This document shows positions 22,781-26,291 of a stretch of DNA of 26,291 nt, piece after piece. The stretch comes from JAYQPQ01 sp038145405 (GTDB lineage: Bacteria > Pseudomonadota > Gammaproteobacteria > Pseudomonadales > GM7GCV1): positions 1-26,291 of the forward strand of contig JAYQPQ010000018.1 in NCBI GenBank assembly GCA_038145405.1. Reading direction: 5' to 3'. Every line of letters starts with the position of its first letter. Position 1 is the stretch's first letter. The position numbers and the translations under genes are program-made. The notes below the pieces were generated by a model. It made no database searches and was not told where the DNA came from. It saw only the letters and a program-made list of their open reading frames with translations.

Positions 22781-23152
22781 GCGGGTGGCGAGCCAGTAGC
22801 GCACCTGTCGCCAATCGCTCTCAGCCATGCTATCGCGCCAGAGGTGCAGAAGTTGACGCGATTCCGCCACGCGCAATTGAAGCAGGAAGGGCAGCTCGCG
22901 GGCGACGCCGACAATCTCCTGCCATTCTCCTCCCTCCCCGGCTAACCCGAGGCCAGAAGCGGTCATGCGCAGACGCCTGGGTGCCGTTTGCCAATTCGCG
23001 TAGGCCAGCAGCGTGGCCAGCATCCAGGGCAGCCACAGCCAGGTGGCTATGGCCGCATTCAAGGTGCTGATGGCCAGGGCAGCGCCGACACTCGCTGCGC
23101 TCAGCAGGGCGAGATGCGACGGCGATCTGCGCAATGCCAGCCCCGACTCCAT
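22700..23152 (-). CDS. ygfX: YgfX (CptA) family membrane protein
   Basis: A small inner-membrane protein paired with SdhE; in E. coli it was described as a toxin (CptA) affecting the cytoskeleton, though its physiological role is debated. The 150 residues have two hydrophobic segments near the N-terminus (about 15-30 and 34-50) and then a soluble domain ending HLWRDSMAESDWRQVRYWL, which aligns with the end of E. coli YgfX (LAADSMDEAEWRDL type). The final 24 or so residues run into nadB antisense sequence and have no family counterpart. The ATG at 23152 has AGGGG upstream overlapping the sdhE stop; the GTG at 23158 is less likely. Confidence 0.8.
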   Translation of the reverse strand: MESGLALRRSPSHLALLSAASVGAALAISTLNAAIATWLWLPWMLATLLAYANWQTAPRRLRMTASGLGLAGEGGEWQEIVGVARELPFLLQLRVAESRQLLHLWRDSMAESDWRQVRYWLATRLVLTAANDHVLAGEIDRHHDGVLGNR

Positions 23153-23160
23153 GCGCACCC

Positions 23161-23403
23161 CTAAGGCAGTTCCCTGCTGTTGTTGACCAGGTCGACCAGG
23201 TGCGCCAGGCCGGGGTCCTCGGGGCGCGCCTTCTTCATAAACCAGGCAAAGAGATCCTGATCTTCGCTGGTAAGCAAGCGCTGAAACTCCGCCTGATCGG
23301 CCGCTGCCAGGCGGTCATAGTGTTGCTCGAGAAAGGGCATCAGGATGAGGTCGAGTTCGAGCATGCCGCGGCGGCTGGCCCAAATCAGTCGGTCTTTTTG
23401 CAT
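23161..23403 (-). CDS. sdhE: FAD assembly factor SdhE (YgfY/CptB)
   Basis: A small cytosolic protein that promotes covalent flavin attachment to succinate dehydrogenase. The 80 residues contain the essential RGMLELD motif (Arg12-Gly13, Glu16) and the typical FLEQHYDRL, FQRLLTSEDQDLFAWFM. The ATG at 23403 lacks a good ribosome-binding site. ygfX follows nine bases after the stop, and the same pair occurs in E. coli. It is divergent from ygfZ across 111 bases. Confidence 0.95.
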   Translation of the reverse strand: MQKDRLIWASRRGMLELDLILMPFLEQHYDRLAAADQAEFQRLLTSEDQDLFAWFMKKARPEDPGLAHLVDLVNNSRELP

Positions 23404-23438
23404 GAGTTGCCGGTTGTGAGTAGGGAGGATGTGACGGC

Positions 23439-23444
23439 ATTATA
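23439..23444 (-). promoter_or_regulatory. Candidate -10 element for sdhE-ygfX
   Basis: The plus-strand ATTATA reads TATAAT on the minus strand, a perfect -10, about 36 bases before the sdhE ATG. At 17 bases upstream only the weak TCGTTG is found. The call rests on the -10 and on the divergent position of the site between sdhE and ygfZ. Confidence 0.35.
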
Positions 23445-23514
23445 TCCGCCCTGTGAAAGATCAACGAAGTATCGGGAGCGATCATCCAAGGTGGTCATCC
23501 CCAAGGATGCCTGC

Positions 23515-24384
23515 ATGACAATCCCCTGCCAGCTTTGCGCCATCCAGAACTGGGGGCTGCTCGAGATTCGCGGCGCCGACGCCGGTAAATTTCTGCAAGG
23601 CCAACTGACCTGCGACCTGAGGGAACTCGAAGCCCGCACCTGGCTCGACGGGGCGCTCTGCACCCCCCAAGGTCGGGTTTTGGCTAGTCTGCGCCTGTTC
23701 TCGGTGGACACATCTATCTTTTTGCGCATGCCGCGCGACCTGCTTGAGCCCATTCAGCACCACCTACGGCACTATGCCGCCTTCTTCCCGATCGATCTCG
23801 AAATCACACAGCATCAAGGGCTGGTGCTCCTCGGCAGTGTGCCAGACCGGCTGCATACAGAGACTATGCTAGCCAGCCTGGAGACACCGCAAGGCCGCGA
23901 AATCTGGGGCGAGCCTGAGGCCGTGCGCAGTCTCGTCACCGCACTCGGCGATACCTGTACGCTGGCCACTGAAGCCGCTTGGCTCGAACAACTGATCCGT
24001 AGCGGGTCGGCGCTGATCGTGGCAGCGACCAGCGGCGAATTTCTCGCCCACCAACTCAGCCTGGATCTGGCTGACGCGATCAGTTTTCGCAAGGGCTGCT
24101 ATACCGGTCAGGAGATCATTGCGCGCACCCAGTTCCGCGGCAAGTCCAAGCGCCGGCTGGTGGCACTGCGGCTCGCTCACCCGGCAGGGCTGGCGCCGGG
24201 CACCACCCTCGAACATTCCGCGGGATCAGCAGTGCATCTGCTGGCCACCACACCCCAGATGGATGCCCTGCTCGCTCAGGCGGTTGCGCCTGAAGATCTG
24301 CCGCCTTCTGGCACCCTGCTGCTGGGTGACATCGCCATCAACTACCTGCGCATCTCGCTGCCCTTTGATCCGGGTCCGGGCTGA
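23515..24384 (+). CDS. ygfZ: Folate-dependent Fe-S cluster protein YgfZ
   Basis: GcvT-like protein that uses tetrahydrofolate and helps build or repair certain Fe-S enzymes, including MiaB. The 289 residues show the diagnostic motif KGCYTGQEIIARTQFRGKSKRR, present as ISFRKGCYTGQEIIARTQ with the conserved cysteine. Upstream parts include FLQGQLTCDL, matching YGQVTAD-type sequence, and ALCTPQGRVLASLRLF. The ATG at 23515 has AGGA seven bases upstream and coincides with the start of homology; the frame is open to 23134 but that part is antisense to sdhE. The stop overlaps the next gene as TGATG. Confidence 0.94.
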   Translation: MTIPCQLCAIQNWGLLEIRGADAGKFLQGQLTCDLRELEARTWLDGALCTPQGRVLASLRLFSVDTSIFLRMPRDLLEPIQHHLRHYAAFFPIDLEITQHQGLVLLGSVPDRLHTETMLASLETPQGREIWGEPEAVRSLVTALGDTCTLATEAAWLEQLIRSGSALIVAATSGEFLAHQLSLDLADAISFRKGCYTGQEIIARTQFRGKSKRRLVALRLAHPAGLAPGTTLEHSAGSAVHLLATTPQMDALLAQAVAPEDLPPSGTLLLGDIAINYLRISLPFDPGPG

Positions 24385-24809
24385 TGCAACAACTGCTGCT
24401 GTGGATTCAAAGCCACCCCCAACTGCTAACCCTCGCGCTGGCAACCTCAGTGCTGCTTTTGGTAGTGACGGTGATTCTTGCACCGCAATTGGCCGCGCTG
24501 ATCCCGGAGGATTATTTCAGCAACCCGCAGCGTCGCACCCTGCACCCGCGCAATCTGCTGTTTCGGCTGTTGCGCAAAGTCGCTAAGAATCTACTCGGGC
24601 TTTGCCTGCTGGTATTGGGACTGGTCATGCTGGTGACGCCAGGACAGGGCGTGTTGACCATCTTCGTGGCGCTGCTGGCGCTGGATTACCCGGGAAAATA
24701 CCGGCTGGAGCGCCGGCTGGTCTCCATCACACCGATCTGCCGCGGTATCAATTGGCTGCGCGCCCGGGCCGGTGCCCCTCCACTGCTGTTGGAGCCGGAA
24801 AAACCCTAG
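24384..24809 (+). CDS. Small inner-membrane protein of the PGPGW type
   Basis: A 141-residue protein with an N-terminal hydrophobic segment (about 12-38) and a second hydrophobic region (about 67-100) containing LVMLVTPGQGVLTIFVALLA followed by DYPGKYRLERRLV. This is the pattern of the putative transmembrane family named PGPGW, whose function is unknown; here the motif reads PGQGV. The C-terminus is cytosolic and ends Pro/Leu-rich. The ATG overlaps the ygfZ stop by one base, implying coupling. It converges with ung and shares the stop-codon bases CTAG at 24806-24809. Confidence 0.8.
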   Translation: MQQLLLWIQSHPQLLTLALATSVLLLVVTVILAPQLAALIPEDYFSNPQRRTLHPRNLLFRLLRKVAKNLLGLCLLVLGLVMLVTPGQGVLTIFVALLALDYPGKYRLERRLVSITPICRGINWLRARAGAPPLLLEPEKP

Positions 24810-25501
24810 TCGGGTAGCTGCCAGTTCACCGGCGCACGGCCCTGTTGGGTCAAATAGGCATTGGTCTGCGAGAAGTGGCGACAGCCAAGGAATCCACGAT
24901 GCGCGGACAGCGGCGAAGGATGCGGCGCAGACAGTACCAAATGCCGCTGGCGGTCGATGTGGGCACCCTTGCGCTGGGCGGAAGCACCCCACAGCAGAAA
25001 CACCAGGTGCTCGCATTGGCGATTCAATACCTCGACCACCGCGTCGGTAAAGCGCTCCCAGCCCTTGCCCTGATGCGACCCTGCCCTGCCCTGTTCCACC
25101 GTCAGGGTTGCGTTGAGCAGCAGCACCCCCTGCTCGGCCCAGGACTGCAGATAGCCGTGGGCTGGCGGCACAAATCCTACATCCTGGGACAGTTCCTTGT
25201 AGATATTAAGCAGGCTCGGCGGCACCGGCACACCGGGTAACACCGAAAAACATAGGCCATGTGCCTGACCCTGGCCGTGGTAGGGATCCTGACCGAGAAT
25301 CACCACCCGCACCTGATCGAGCGGCGTGGAGTTGAGCGCGTTGAACCAGAGCGGGGACGGTGGAAAAACCTGTTTACCCAGGCGCATTTCCTCGCGCAGA
25401 AAGGCGCGCAATTCCGCCATATAGGGCTGGCCGAATTCAGCCTGCAACGGCCCCAGCCAGCTCGGGTGAACCTGAGGGCTGCGGGCAGCGGCTTCAGCCA
25501 T
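24806..25501 (-). CDS. ung: Uracil-DNA glycosylase Ung
   Basis: Removes uracil from DNA to start base-excision repair. The 231-residue family 1 enzyme shows VVILGQDPYHGQGQAHGL (catalytic Asp72), SLLNIYKEL, the GVLLLNATLTVEQGRAGSH segment, FLLWGASAQRKG and the HPSPLSAHRGF motif with the catalytic histidine. ATG at 25501 lies two bases after the lysS stop, with GGAG in the lysS end acting as ribosome-binding site, so ung is translated from the lysS transcript. Confidence 0.97.
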   Translation of the reverse strand: MAEAAARSPQVHPSWLGPLQAEFGQPYMAELRAFLREEMRLGKQVFPPSPLWFNALNSTPLDQVRVVILGQDPYHGQGQAHGLCFSVLPGVPVPPSLLNIYKELSQDVGFVPPAHGYLQSWAEQGVLLLNATLTVEQGRAGSHQGKGWERFTDAVVEVLNRQCEHLVFLLWGASAQRKGAHIDRQRHLVLSAPHPSPLSAHRGFLGCRHFSQTNAYLTQQGRAPVNWQLPD

Positions 25502-25503
25502 CC

Positions 25504-26291
25504 CTACTCCGGACGCATGGCCGGAAACAGCAGCACATCGCGGATAGAGGCCGAGCCGGTCAGCAGCATGACCAGTCGATCGATACCAATACCTTCACCG
25601 GCGGTAGGCGGCAAGCCGTACTCCAGGGCGCGAATATAGTCGGCGTCGTAATGCATGGCCTCGTCGTCGCCGGCAGCCTTGGCCTGGACCTGGGCCTGGA
25701 AGCGTTCGGCCTGATCCTCGGGGTCGTTCAGCTCGGAGAAGCCGTTGGCGATCTCGCGACCGCCGATAAAGAGCTCAAAGCGGTCGGTAACAAAGGGATT
25801 CTCGTCATTGCGCCGGGCCAAGGGCGAAACTTCAGCCGGGTACTGGGTGACAAAGGTCGGATCCTGCAACTGATGCTCGGCCGTTTTCTCAAAAATCTCC
25901 AGCTGGATCTTGCCTAGCCCCCAGTCCGGCTTCACGGGGATACCCAGGGCACTGGCCTGACGCGCGGCGCTGACCGGGTCGGCCAGATCGGTGCTGCTAA
26001 TCTGCGGGTTATAGGCCAGGATCGCCTCGATCAAGGTCAGGCGCGCAAAGGGTTTGCCGAAATCGATAAAACGCTGCTCATCGCCCTCGACAGCGGCTGC
26101 CACGACGCGGGTATCACCGGCAATCAACTGCGCCAGGCCGCTCAACATGTCCTCGGTAGTGTTCATCAGGTCTTCGTAAGTGGCATAGGCCTGATAAAAC
26201 TCCAGCATGGTGAATTCCGGGTTATGCCGGGTCGAAAGGCCTTCGTTGCGGAAATTGCGGTTGACCTCAAAGACCTTTTCGAAACCACCCA
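25504..26291 (-). CDS. lysS: Lysyl-tRNA synthetase, C-terminal half (5' end outside window)
   Basis: Class II aminoacyl-tRNA synthetase charging tRNA-Lys. The window holds the C-terminal 262 codons of the catalytic domain. At the edge the frame reads GGFEKVFEVNRNFRNEGLST, class II motif 2, followed by RHNPEFTMLEFYQAYATYED; motif 3 is seen as GEGIGIDRLVMLLTGS, ending RDVLLFPAMRPE. Although an internal ATG at 26208 could be read as a start, homology continues to the window edge. The ending is LysS rather than the EF-P lysyltransferase EpmA (which has a different motif 3 and ending). ung follows two bases downstream. Confidence 0.96.
   Translation of the reverse strand, partial: GGFEKVFEVNRNFRNEGLSTRHNPEFTMLEFYQAYATYEDLMNTTEDMLSGLAQLIAGDTRVVAAAVEGDEQRFIDFGKPFARLTLIEAILAYNPQISSTDLADPVSAARQASALGIPVKPDWGLGKIQLEIFEKTAEHQLQDPTFVTQYPAEVSPLARRNDENPFVTDRFELFIGGREIANGFSELNDPEDQAERFQAQVQAKAAGDDEAMHYDADYIRALEYGLPPTAGEGIGIDRLVMLLTGSASIRDVLLFPAMRPE

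Noticed and set aside
25504..26291. Possible EpmA (EF-P lysyltransferase) instead of LysS, given epmC in the same window
   Set aside because: Motif 2 and motif 3 sequences and the ending FPAMRPE match lysyl-tRNA synthetase; the two genes are 22 kb apart.
1..26291. Mobile elements, phage genes, CRISPR arrays, tRNA or rRNA genes
   Set aside because: No transposase, integrase or Cas motifs, no regular repeats, and no cloverleaf-like sequence was seen; all large open frames belong to core housekeeping or stress genes.

Overview
This is an ordinary chromosomal segment from a GC-rich gammaproteobacterium. The strongest clue is the block nadB <-> algU-mucA-mucB-mucC-mucD-lepA-lepB-(DUF4845)-rnc-era-recO. 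This is the arrangement known from Pseudomonas and related Pseudomonadales/Cellvibrionales-type marine bacteria. I cannot name a genus. I see no phage, insertion sequence, integron, CRISPR, rRNA or tRNA, and no gap longer than about 170 bases without a gene.

Layout. (1) 1-5656 is a mosaic of short units: the end of alaA, a 65-residue unknown protein, epmC-pdxB (minus strand), a 231-residue protein of unknown function (plus), a yheU-like small protein (minus), and the tight plus-strand unit gcvR-trmL-fldB. (2) 5669-10620 is a minus-strand run: cysM-mazG, then adk-hemH-tsaB-uppP. (3) 10621-11029 holds a perfect CRP-type palindrome and a 68-residue unknown ORF. (4) 11030-16654 is the minus-strand run lepA-lepB-DUF4845-rnc-era-recO-acpS, covering translation, membrane protein secretion, RNA processing, recombination and lipid carrier activation. 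(5) 16770-21005 is the envelope-stress operon algU-mucA-mucB-rseC-mucD, closed by a strong intrinsic terminator. (6) 21143-24809 holds nadB, the convergent pair sdhE-ygfX, and ygfZ with a small membrane protein. (7) ung and the 3' part of lysS close the window.

How the genes work together. MucA, MucB and the two-PDZ protease MucD control the extracytoplasmic sigma factor AlgU. Several neighbours serve flavin, Fe-S or electron-transfer proteins: FldB, YgfZ, SdhE, NadB and HemH. PdxB feeds synthesis of the PLP used by AlaA and CysM. TsaB, TrmL, Era, Rnc, EpmC, LepA and LysS all serve RNA modification or translation.

No new defence or biosynthetic system is visible. The points worth a second look are modest: an uncharacterised 231-residue protein, junctions where usual neighbours (pdxJ, rlmD-relA, barA) are absent, a consensus CRP site before cysM, an AT-rich island inside fldB, a symmetrical palindrome before lepA, and convergent genes packed so tightly that two pairs share their stop codon bases.
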